Shown in pieces: positions 1 to 5,343 of a stretch of 5,681 nt of DNA (positions are counted from its first letter, which is position 1; every line of letters starts with the position of its first letter). Below the pieces are notes generated by a model, which was not told the DNA's origin, made no database searches, and was given only the letters and a program-made list of their open reading frames with translations. Position numbers and translations under genes: made by a program. The stretch comes from Synechococcales cyanobacterium PMM_0003. Its GTDB lineage: Bacteria; Cyanobacteriota; Cyanobacteriia; Pseudanabaenales; Pseudanabaenaceae. The stretch lies in assembly GCA_949128015.1 (NCBI GenBank), contig CASBRC010000242.1, positions 1 through 5,681 on the forward strand, written 5' to 3'.

Positions 1-101
1 CTAGAGGGATTTCCCCATTGCGATCGCATTACGTCCGTCATCAGTTCGATGACTTCTGGTCGTGCAGGGGTAGTAGCTCCATGATCTAGGTATATTTGCA
101 T
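1..101 (-). CDS. Cysteine desulfurase (NifS/IscS-like), N-terminal fragment
   Basis: Only the first 33 codons are in the window; the gene continues past the left edge. The start is ATG at 101-99, and the protein begins MQIYLDHGATTPARPEVIEL. The YLDHxATTP opening and the WGNPS motif at residues 29-33 are the usual N-terminal signature of class V PLP-dependent cysteine desulfurases. These move sulfur from L-cysteine to a carrier for Fe-S cluster or tRNA thiolation. The PLP-binding lysine and catalytic cysteine lie outside the window, so activity and subgroup cannot be judged. Residue 8 is Gly, where Asn, Ala or Ser is more common in the family; this position is variable. No clear Shine-Dalgarno sequence precedes the ATG. 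The gene lies 84 bp downstream of tatD on the same strand, with a strong hairpin between them, so its own promoter may lie in that short gap or in read-through from tatD. Confidence 0.85.
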   Translation of the reverse strand, partial: MQIYLDHGATTPARPEVIELMTDVMRSQWGNPS

Positions 102-126
102 AAAACAATTTTACAACAATCGCAAA

Positions 127-173
127 CCCAAAAAGCAGGTGGCGGCGCGAAGCGCCGCCACCTGCTTTTTGGG
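127..173. repeat. Perfect 22-bp inverted repeat (hairpin 1) between tatD and the cysteine desulfurase
   Basis: The arms at 127-148 and 152-173 are exact reverse complements, with a 3-nt loop (GAA on the plus strand, TTC on the minus strand). It begins 12 bp after the tatD stop codon. The GC-rich inner stem is bordered by A5 (130-134) and T5 (166-170). This resembles a bidirectional intrinsic terminator, but here the T-run is inside the stem and followed by GGG. The loop region contains GCGAAGC, known as an unusually stable DNA mini-hairpin. It shares its outer end AAACCCA, inner CGGCGC and arm length with the hairpin at 4216-4268, so it is probably a member of a dispersed repeat family that may also act in termination or transcript-end protection. 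Confidence 0.9.
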
Positions 174-185
174 GCTAAACAAATA

Positions 186-980
186 TTAAGAAAGCGCAAA
201 CAGTGTGCAAGCATTACTGGTAGTTTGGGCTGCTAGCGTCGTTAGATCCACATCGCGCAACTTCGCCACACTTTCAGCCACATGTAGCACATAGGCAGGT
301 TCGTTACGCTTGCCGCGCTTGGGGACGGGTGCGAGAAATGGACAATCTGTTTCGACTAAAATGCGATCGCAAGGCACAATTTTGGCTGACTCATGCAAAT
401 CGTGAGCATTTTTAAACGTGACCACGCCGCTAAAGCTGATATACATCCCTAAATCAACAAACCATTGAGTTTCTTCAGGATTACCCGCCCAGCAATGCAT
501 CACGCCACGAACTGGCTCGTGAGGCGACTCAGCATTGATTTCTTGTAAGACTTCACGGGTTGCTAACGATGCTTCTCGTGAGTGAATAATCACGGGCAAT
601 GATAGCGATCGCGCCGTGCGGAGTTGAGATTTAAAGGCTTCAATCTGAGCAGTTTTGCGGTCAGATTTAAAAAAATCTAAACCAGTTTCACCGATCGCAA
701 CTACTCTGCGATCGCTGATCGCTAAAGACTTAATGCGATCGCCTATTTCTGGATTCCATCCTGTAGTATTCAGATCTTGATCTAGTGGATGTAAACCAAC
801 CGCAAAACTAACTTCAGGGAATCGATTTGCGATCGCTTGAATTTGCTCAAACTCATCGGGACTAACACAAGAATGCACAAGCTTAGTAACCCCGTTACTT
901 AACCAGCGATCGCGAACTGCATCAAGATCTGATTGAAAGTCTTTAAAATTGATATGCACATGGGTATCTATTAATTGCAT
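186..980 (-). CDS. tatD: TatD family metal-dependent hydrolase/DNase
   Basis: A 264-residue protein of normal length for the TatD/YcfH family, cytoplasmic, with an amidohydrolase-like TIM-barrel fold. The metal-binding signatures appear in order: DTHVH at 5-9 (H7, H9), GETGLDF at 97-103 (E98), IHSRE at 132-136 (H133), MHCWAG at 161-166 (H162), and [11 protein letters not shown] at 210-220 (D212). All expected ligands are present, so the enzyme should be active. Family members have been described as 3'-5' exonucleases or DNases acting in DNA repair or turnover, but the physiological substrate is poorly fixed. The start MQLIDTHVH fits the family N-terminus; upstream there is only a weak AGG about 14 nt before the ATG. 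It lies 244 bp after the cyAbrB gene and 84 bp before the cysteine desulfurase, all on the minus strand. Six HIP1 octamers lie inside the gene, which fits a long-resident chromosomal gene. Confidence 0.93.
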   Translation of the reverse strand: MQLIDTHVHINFKDFQSDLDAVRDRWLSNGVTKLVHSCVSPDEFEQIQAIANRFPEVSFAVGLHPLDQDLNTTGWNPEIGDRIKSLAISDRRVVAIGETGLDFFKSDRKTAQIEAFKSQLRTARSLSLPVIIHSREASLATREVLQEINAESPHEPVRGVMHCWAGNPEETQWFVDLGMYISFSGVVTFKNAHDLHESAKIVPCDRILVETDCPFLAPVPKRGKRNEPAYVLHVAESVAKLRDVDLTTLAAQTTSNACTLFALS

Positions 981-1021
981 AAAAAAGAGAACCTAAGGGG
1001 CAAAACTCACGTCAAAAATTC

Positions 1022-1057
1022 AGAATGTATAAAATCAATAATTGAGAATGTATAAAA
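1022..1057 (-). promoter_or_regulatory. Direct repeat in the tatD upstream region, candidate promoter/operator
   Basis: The 13-mer AGAATGTATAAAA occurs at 1022-1034 and again at 1045-1057, 23 bp apart start to start (about two helical turns). On the minus strand each copy reads TTTTATACATTCT, lying 42 and 65 bp upstream of the tatD start codon. Each copy includes a TATACA-like element that could be a -10 hexamer. It could be a duplicated promoter element, a tandem binding site for a regulator, or a chance AT-rich duplication; no clear -35 box was identified. Confidence 0.4.
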
Positions 1058-1094
1058 ACAGCGAGAAAATCAAACACTCCCCCACCAAGTAGTA

Positions 1095-1224
1095 TTAATT
1101 TTCCCGCTCAAAATTACCGATCAAATCATCTATCTCAGCTAAAGCCTTAAATCTGTCATTAAAAAAAAGCTTTCAGACTATCAAACCTGAACCTATTTAA
1201 CAGAGATTTAATGCAGATGTTCAT
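1095..1224 (-). pseudogene. Possible small ORF directly after cyAbrB, frame broken at a T8 run
   Basis: An ATG at 1224-1222 sits immediately after the cyAbrB stop codon (TAG at 1227-1225). It opens a frame reading MNICIKSLLNRFRF then DSLKAFF, which stops at TAA right after a run of eight T on the minus strand (1168-1161). If the run were seven T, or if slippage removed one base, the frame would continue as NDRFKALAEIDDLIGNF then EREN to a TAA at 1097-1095. That gives a 42-residue charged, amphipathic product. The product matches no family I recognise. It may be a broken small gene, a gene using slippage, a sequencing error in a homopolymer, or chance. No independent Shine-Dalgarno was seen; translational coupling to cyAbrB would be the likely route. 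Confidence 0.3.
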
Positions 1225-1617
1225 CTACTTTTCACTATCTTCCGACTGCTCATTTTGCAACTGGATTAGATGAATATGCTTATAACCAAGCTTAATTTCA
1301 AACTCGTCACCTTCATTTAAACCCATCGATCTTGTATAGGTTGATCCGATCACAATTTGCCCATTTTTATGAACGCTCACCCGAAATGTAGGTTCACGAC
1401 CGCGACCATCTTTATTCTGCTCAGGATTAATAGCAAATCCTCTAGCAGCAAGTACTGCTTCATAAAACTCTGTCAGATTGACGCGATCTACTCCGTCTTT
1501 TCCGCGAGTGAAATACCCACATTTTTTAGCTTGCTCACGCTTGGGCAAGTTATTTAGCTCTTTAGCTTTTTGAAGAAGCGCCTTTCCTGTTAAAGGAGAA
1601 GTTACAGTGTCTATCAT
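1225..1617 (-). CDS. cyAbrB-type transcriptional regulator (CalA-like)
   Basis: A 130-residue protein of the cyanobacterial AbrB family. The N-terminal family block has PLTGKALLQKAKELNNLPKR at 8-27 and the CGYFT and RVNLTEFYEAVLAARG segments at about 33-60. It is followed by DGRGREPT at 70-77 and a C-terminal AbrB-like DNA-binding domain from about 79 to 120, with VSVHKNGQIVIGSTYT, GDEFEIKLG and KHIHLIQL. Unlike AbrB of Bacillus, the DNA-binding fold in this family is at the C-terminus. The KDGRGREPTFRVSVHKNGQI wording is closer, from memory, to the cyAbrB1/CalA (Sll0359) group than to cyAbrB2 (Sll0822). These proteins are abundant DNA-binding regulators affecting carbon and nitrogen metabolism, hydrogenase genes and other targets, and often control themselves. 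The acidic tail is NEQSEDSEK. The start at 1617 fits the family, with no clear Shine-Dalgarno. No HIP1 site lies in the gene. Confidence 0.9.
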   Translation of the reverse strand: MIDTVTSPLTGKALLQKAKELNNLPKREQAKKCGYFTRGKDGVDRVNLTEFYEAVLAARGFAINPEQNKDGRGREPTFRVSVHKNGQIVIGSTYTRSMGLNEGDEFEIKLGYKHIHLIQLQNEQSEDSEK

Positions 1618-1757
1618 AGGATTATCAGAAGTTTCAGGATTTCAAAATTTAAAATTTCTCTCTAAAAAATAGAAGAAATTTTGCAAATCTTTGGATTTTA
1701 ACCCATATAGAATTGTTTATATATTCTCGTACATTTTTAAACATATTGGACAAAACA

Positions 1758-1783
1758 TTAAACAAAATTTAAATTTTGTTTAA
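1758..1783. promoter_or_regulatory. 26-bp perfect AT-rich palindrome upstream of cyAbrB
   Basis: The half-sites TTAAACAAAATTT (1758-1770) and AAATTTTGTTTAA (1771-1783) are exact reverse complements with no spacer. It lies about 140 bp upstream of the cyAbrB start codon. A spacer-less palindrome suits a dimeric DNA-binding protein better than a transcript hairpin, and an operator for cyAbrB, possibly autoregulatory, is a reasonable inference. In such AT-rich DNA some palindromy arises by chance, but 26 bp exact is long. Confidence 0.45.
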
Positions 1784-1977
1784 ATTCACTACAAAATTTT
1801 TAGAAGTCACTAAATTAAGCCGTAGCAGATTAGCGAATATATGGAAATACAAAAGAAATGTTTCTCAGGTTTGACATGTTTTAAAGCCTGATCTAGCAAT
1901 CTTAAATCCTTTATAGAACTAAAATATCATGAGAATGCGTCTCTAAAGAGCTAACTCTCATAACTCATTCCTGCTTG

Positions 1978-2049
1978 CTATAACTGATGCTGATTAATTA
2001 TTTTTGTTAAATCTTTAATATCCACATTTTTTGAAATAAACAATGACAT
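1978..2049 (-). CDS. Possible 23-residue small ORF with a good ribosome-binding site
   Basis: On the minus strand, AAAGGA precedes ATG (2049-2047) with a 5-nt spacing, which is better than for any recognised gene in this window. The product reads MSLFISKNVDIKDLTKIINQ then HQL and stops at TAG (1980-1978). A perfect TATAAT lies at 2099-2094, but no good -35 box accompanies it. No family is recognised. It could be a leader peptide, the truncated start of a lost gene, or chance. Confidence 0.18.
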   Translation of the reverse strand: MSLFISKNVDIKDLTKIINQHQL

Positions 2050-2148
2050 ATTAATCCTTTGCCATGTTCACTTTAAAAAAGATATGAATTAAAATTATAT
2101 TTCTTCGCCCGAATAGGTGATTTATAAATTTAAATAAATAATTAATAA

Positions 2149-2616
2149 ATGCTACATGAATTTTGGGTAGTAGACTATCGGGTTTATGATCCCAAAGGTG
2201 ATGGCAAGAGTAAATTAGACCATGTTTCAGATATGCTGCGGGGATTAATCCATAATTTCCCTAAGGACAAAAAGGTGAAACTATTCTGGGTTACTGTTTC
2301 CGCCAACAGGACAGAATATATCGTGACTAACGACTTAACTCAAGACTACAACCCTGAATTACATGCTGTGTGTTCCATTCGTTGGAATATTGAGGGATTT
2401 CACCGTGAACTCAAATAACTGACTGGGATTGAAGCTTGTCAATGTCGCAAATCCAGAATTCAGCGTAATCATATCGCCTGCGCCATGCTCGTTTGGCATC
2501 ATCTCAAGCGTTTAGCTTTTCAATCTCACACTACTATTTATCAACTCAAATCAGGCTTTTCATCTGATTATATGCGTTCTCAATTCAAATCTCTTTCTAT
2601 CATGATGCTTGCGTAA
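2149..2616 (+). pseudogene. Decayed IS4-type DDE transposase, C-terminal remnant
   Basis: The readable frame encodes 89 residues to a TAA at 2416-2418, then stays open in the same frame for 65 more codons to the natural-looking end at 2616. Those 65 codons (LTGIEACQCRKSRIQRNHIA onwards) continue the family pattern, so the stop is probably a CAA-to-TAA nonsense change within FHRELK-Q-LTGIE. Residues 78-89 (RWNIEGFHRELK) match the R-x3-E-x6-K part of the IS4 signature, containing the catalytic Glu; the usual Tyr three residues before Arg is Cys here. The N-terminal half of the transposase is missing. The segment FWVVDYRVYDPKGDGKSKLD, with HVSDMLRG following, is joined near residue 37 directly to FPKDKKVKLFWVTVS. 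In full-length relatives, as I recall them, about 70 residues with the second catalytic Asp lie between these blocks. The element cannot encode an active enzyme. Confidence 0.85.
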
Positions 2617-2622
2617 GTCCTA
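2609..2622 (+). mobile_element. Putative right end of the IS remnant
   Basis: The sequence TTGCGTAAGTCCTA overlaps the final codons of the transposase remnant and resembles the TAGGACTTACGCA-like ends common on cyanobacterial insertion sequences (from memory). No matching left end is visible upstream within the window, so the boundary is inferred from one side only, and no target-site duplication can be tested. Confidence 0.3.
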
Positions 2623-2845
2623 ACACAAGTGCAATGCAACGCCCCTCTCAGAAAGCCATTTGACTGCCTCTAACTGAAGATCGATCGCAAATTTATTGCA
2701 TGTCTAAGCAAATCTTGACTCTAACGAATGTTAAGAGAACCGAGCTATCTAAAATATTTCTAAATTATTGTACCGATTTGGGTGTAAAAGTGAATTTACT
2801 GTAAAGTATCTCCCGACATCAAATTTGAGAGCTTTGCGTTGAAAA

Positions 2846-4216
2846 ATGAGCTATTGGAGAATGCAAAAAATTATAACTCTCCCTGCTCGTTTGTTTGAGC
2901 GCTTCAGCGATCGCCTAATTTGGCTATCAGAGCATCCAGTTTTTGGAGTGATGGCGATTGTATTAATATCATTTGCAAGCAGATTTTGGAATTTGGATGG
3001 TACGGCAGATGTGGTTTTTGATGAAGCTTATTATCCCAAATTTGCTCAAAGTTATCTGCACGGTGAGCCATTGTTTGACGCGCATCCACCCCTAGCAAAA
3101 TACATCATTGCGCTGGGCATTCAGATTTTTGGTTATGCGCCTTTTGGTTATCGCTGCATGACTGCACTTGCGGGTTCGTTCTTGCCCTTAGTGACCTACG
3201 AATTTATCTGGCAATTGAGCGATCGCAGAGGCTGGGCATGGCTGACGGGATGTTTTGTGGTACTGGATGGCTTGTTATTGGTGGAGTCGCGATTTGGCTT
3301 GATCAATATTTACATTTTGCTGTTTGGGATGCTCAGCCAGTTATGTATGGTGCTAGCCCTGAAGCGATCGCGACAGCGTTGGTTTTGGACAATTGCTACA
3401 GGCTTAATGCTGGGAGCATCATTTAGTGTCAAGTGGACAGGCTTAGCTTATATTGTCGGACTATTTGCGATCGCAGGTTATGCATGGTCACGTTATCGCC
3501 AAACTTTAAATGCTGCCCAGATCTTGATTGGCTTGATCATTCTACCAATCGCTTTTTACTTCGTGCAATGGATTCCGCATTTAGTCATTAATCCCGAACG
3601 CGATATTTGGGAATTGCACCGTCAGATCATCGGCTTTCATCAAAACTTAGGCGTGGGCAAAACCGAACCAATCCATCCCTACTGTTCGCCTTGGTGGAGT
3701 TGGATTTTATTAATTCGTCCTGTCGCTTACTTTTTTGAGATGCGACCCAATAGCATGGTGCAATTTGTGCTGGCGATGGGCAACCCAATTTTATATTGGC
3801 TTAGTGCGATCGCGCTGCTAATCTGCATAACCCTTTTAATTGCGTCGAAATTAAGGTTCCCACCCAAGCTAATAACGCAAATATTTGCGAAAGAACAATC
3901 TCCGATGCGATCGCAATTAATTTGGTTTATGCTCTATGTCACGAGCAGTTTTGCTGGTCATTGGCTACCTTGGATCTTGAGTAAACGGTGTACATTTCTG
4001 TATCACTATATGCCCGCTTCAGTTTTTGCCTTTGCCGCCCTTGCACTTTTGGTTTCACTGATGTGGCGATCGCCATTGCAAGAAATGAGGATGATCGGTT
4101 CTGGGATTTTTGTAATTGTTGCGATCGGCTTTTTATTTTGGTTGCCGATTTATATCGGTTTACCGATCTCATCGGGGTATTTGCCCATGCTAATGTGGTT
4201 GCGTAGCTGGATCTAA
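2846..4216 (+). CDS. PMT-family (GT39) membrane glycosyltransferase
   Basis: A 456-residue polytopic membrane protein of the dolichyl-phosphate-mannose protein O-mannosyltransferase family, here expected to use a polyprenyl-phosphate sugar donor. The first transmembrane segment (about 33-48) is followed by the first external loop with the catalytic-type DE pair in VVFDEAYYPKFAQSYLHGEP (D59, E60). The HPPLAK motif is at 80-85 and the conserved ESRFGLINIYILLF region at 147-160, with R149. KWTGL at 196-200 is also typical. Further hydrophobic segments lie at roughly 103-121, 130-146, 153-170, 178-194, 198-213, 223-242, 305-333, 357-375, 388-405 and 415-437. The part with FLYHYMP and the following helices (384-437) fits the C-terminal four-helix PMT domain. 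It probably glycosylates exported proteins at the cytoplasmic membrane; sugar and acceptor are unknown. The ATG at 2846 was kept; M6 (2861) is an alternative, but its GGAG is too close. Seven HIP1 sites lie within. Confidence 0.88.
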   Translation: MSYWRMQKIITLPARLFERFSDRLIWLSEHPVFGVMAIVLISFASRFWNLDGTADVVFDEAYYPKFAQSYLHGEPLFDAHPPLAKYIIALGIQIFGYAPFGYRCMTALAGSFLPLVTYEFIWQLSDRRGWAWLTGCFVVLDGLLLVESRFGLINIYILLFGMLSQLCMVLALKRSRQRWFWTIATGLMLGASFSVKWTGLAYIVGLFAIAGYAWSRYRQTLNAAQILIGLIILPIAFYFVQWIPHLVINPERDIWELHRQIIGFHQNLGVGKTEPIHPYCSPWWSWILLIRPVAYFFEMRPNSMVQFVLAMGNPILYWLSAIALLICITLLIASKLRFPPKLITQIFAKEQSPMRSQLIWFMLYVTSSFAGHWLPWILSKRCTFLYHYMPASVFAFAALALLVSLMWRSPLQEMRMIGSGIFVIVAIGFLFWLPIYIGLPISSGYLPMLMWLRSWI

Positions 4217-4268
4217 AACCCAGATATTTAGAGACGGCGCGATGCGCCGTCTCTAAATATCTGGGTTT
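4216..4268. repeat. Perfect 25-bp inverted repeat (hairpin 2) at the end of the PMT gene
   Basis: The arms at 4216-4240 and 4244-4268 are exact reverse complements around the 3-nt loop GAT. The first base of the left arm is the last base of the PMT stop codon. The element has AAACCCA at its outer end, CGGCGC next to the loop, and 12 variable base pairs between. Counted from CCC, the arm is 22 nt long, the same as in hairpin 1. No T-run follows (GGGTTTGGAG), so it is not a textbook intrinsic terminator. It may still end or stabilise the PMT transcript and insulate dnaJ, 53 bp downstream. Confidence 0.9.
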
Positions 4269-4321
4269 GGAGATTGCTATACGCTAAGCTAAATTATCTC
4301 CTTGTTTGCAGTTCGGGAAAT

Positions 4322-5296
4322 ATGCAAAACTTTCGCAATTATTATGAAATCCTCGGTGTACCGAAGACCGCCACGGCGGACGAAATTAAGCGCTCCTATC
4401 GTCGGTTAGCGCGGAAATATCATCCCGACCTCAACCCAAATGACAAGGCAGCCGAGGAGAGATTTAAAGACATTGGCGAAGCCTACGAAGTCCTATCCGA
4501 CACCACCAAACGCCAGCAATACGATCGCTTTGGGCAATATTGGAAACAAGGCGGATTTCAAGGTCAAGGTGGACGCGCCCCAGCTCCTCGTGAGCAATAT
4601 ACGCCTGACTTCGATCGCAGTGGTTACACAGGCGATGTGGACTTTAGCCAATATAACGACTTCCAAGAATTCGTCGATCAGTTATTAGGCAAATTCCGTA
4701 CCAATGAACGCGCCCAAGACACAAGCGGCGGCGGCTCGTCCTCCTATCGCACTAACACCCAAGCCCCACCACGCCCCGCTCCTCGCCGTGATTCAGAAGC
4801 TTTATTAGAGCTACCTCTCGAACGTGCTTATGTCGGTGGTCGCGAACGTATTCGCCTCGAAGATGGGCGATCGCTAGAAGTCAATATGCCCGCAGGTGTT
4901 CTCTCAGGACAAAGAATCCGCCTCAAAGGTCAAGGCGCATCAGGCGGCGATCTTTATCTCAAAATTACGCTCAAGCCCCATACATTTTTTACCCTCGAAG
5001 GTTCAGATATTCGCTGTCAATTGCCAATTTCTCCCAGCGAGTCTGTTCTTGGCATTCAAGTAGAAGTCCCAACCTTAAGCGGGCTTGTGAAGCTAACGAT
5101 TCCGCCTGCGGTGAAGTCTGGTCAACAGTTGCGGCTCTCTGGAAAAGGCTTTCCAAAAGATACACGAACCTTTGGCGATCAATATGTGGAAGTCCAGATC
5201 GTCGTCCCCAAAAATCCAAGTAAGCGCGAACGTGAACTGTATGAACAGTTACTGGAGATCCAATCCTTCGATCCTCGCGAAAACTTACCCAAATAA
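4322..5296 (+). CDS. dnaJ: DnaJ-type co-chaperone without zinc finger (type II Hsp40)
   Basis: A 324-residue Hsp40 that delivers substrates to DnaK and stimulates its ATPase. The J domain covers about residues 7-71: [20 protein letters not shown], then YHPDLNP with the essential HPD at 34-36, then AYEVLSD and YDRFG. A Gly/Gln/Pro-rich linker (about 72-155) follows instead of the four-CxxCxGxG zinc finger, placing it with type II/CbpA-like cyanobacterial DnaJ proteins. The C-terminal substrate-binding domains run from about 160 to 300, with [40 protein letters not shown]-equivalent EVPTLSG (248-254) and GKGFP. The start at 4322 ([13 protein letters not shown]) was chosen because it matches the usual family N-terminus and has GGGAAAT just before it. 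The frame is open back to a TTG at 4274, but that extension would be atypical. It is followed after 47 bp by the CRR6-like gene in the same direction. Confidence 0.93.
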   Translation: MQNFRNYYEILGVPKTATADEIKRSYRRLARKYHPDLNPNDKAAEERFKDIGEAYEVLSDTTKRQQYDRFGQYWKQGGFQGQGGRAPAPREQYTPDFDRSGYTGDVDFSQYNDFQEFVDQLLGKFRTNERAQDTSGGGSSSYRTNTQAPPRPAPRRDSEALLELPLERAYVGGRERIRLEDGRSLEVNMPAGVLSGQRIRLKGQGASGGDLYLKITLKPHTFFTLEGSDIRCQLPISPSESVLGIQVEVPTLSGLVKLTIPPAVKSGQQLRLSGKGFPKDTRTFGDQYVEVQIVVPKNPSKRERELYEQLLEIQSFDPRENLPK

Positions 5297-5343
5297 ACAT
5301 TAGCGCAACGCGCATCCCTAACTCAATTCTATCTAAAAGCTAT

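Larger units (their letters stand above)
1618..2148. other. AT-rich intergenic region between cyAbrB and the transposase remnant
   Basis: About 530 bp without a convincing gene, strongly AT-rich and without HIP1 sites. It must hold the promoter of the cyAbrB gene (minus strand), though no good -35/-10 pair could be picked. Visible structure: a 26-bp perfect palindrome at 1758-1783, related AT-rich words CAAAATTTAAAATTT at 1643-1657 and ACAAAATTTTTA at 1791-1802, and a 23-residue ORF with a good ribosome-binding site at 2049-1978. No left terminal inverted repeat of the adjacent insertion sequence was found here, so the left junction of that remnant is not defined. Confidence 0.6.

Noticed and set aside
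1147..1211. Imperfect inverted repeat TTAAATCT / AGATTTAA considered as a cyAbrB terminator
   Set aside because: Only 8 bp, AT-rich, with a 49-nt loop; not stable enough to support a terminator call.
1357..1557. 66-codon ORF on the plus strand opposite cyAbrB
   Set aside because: It lies wholly antisense to a well-supported gene, has no recognisable motifs and is best explained as a shadow frame.
1937..1946. CGTCTCTAAA, a 10-mer shared with hairpin 2 (4248-4257), considered as a decayed third copy of the hairpin family
   Set aside because: Only this word matches; the AAACCCA end, the CGGCGC core and the paired arm are absent, so a chance match in AT-rich DNA is likely.
2660..2720. Two TTGACT words (2660-2665 and 2715-2720) considered as -35 boxes for the PMT gene
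   Set aside because: No acceptable -10 hexamer lies 16-18 bp downstream of either; the nearest TATCTA is about 25 bp after the second.
3238..3426. Open frames inside the PMT gene in other frames and on the other strand (also 2904-3098, 3939-4172, 3988-4206)
   Set aside because: All are overlapped by the GT39 coding frame, which carries the conserved motifs and the membrane topology.
4274..4321. In-frame TTG extension of dnaJ giving 16 extra residues ([15 protein letters not shown])
   Set aside because: DnaJ homologs start close to the NYYEILGV motif, the extension has no family match, and the TTG lies only a few bases after hairpin 2; ATG at 4322 with GGGAAAT upstream is better.
4989..5315. 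108-codon ORF on the minus strand opposite dnaJ
   Set aside because: Antisense to the conserved DnaJ C-terminal domain, with low-complexity composition and no family resemblance.
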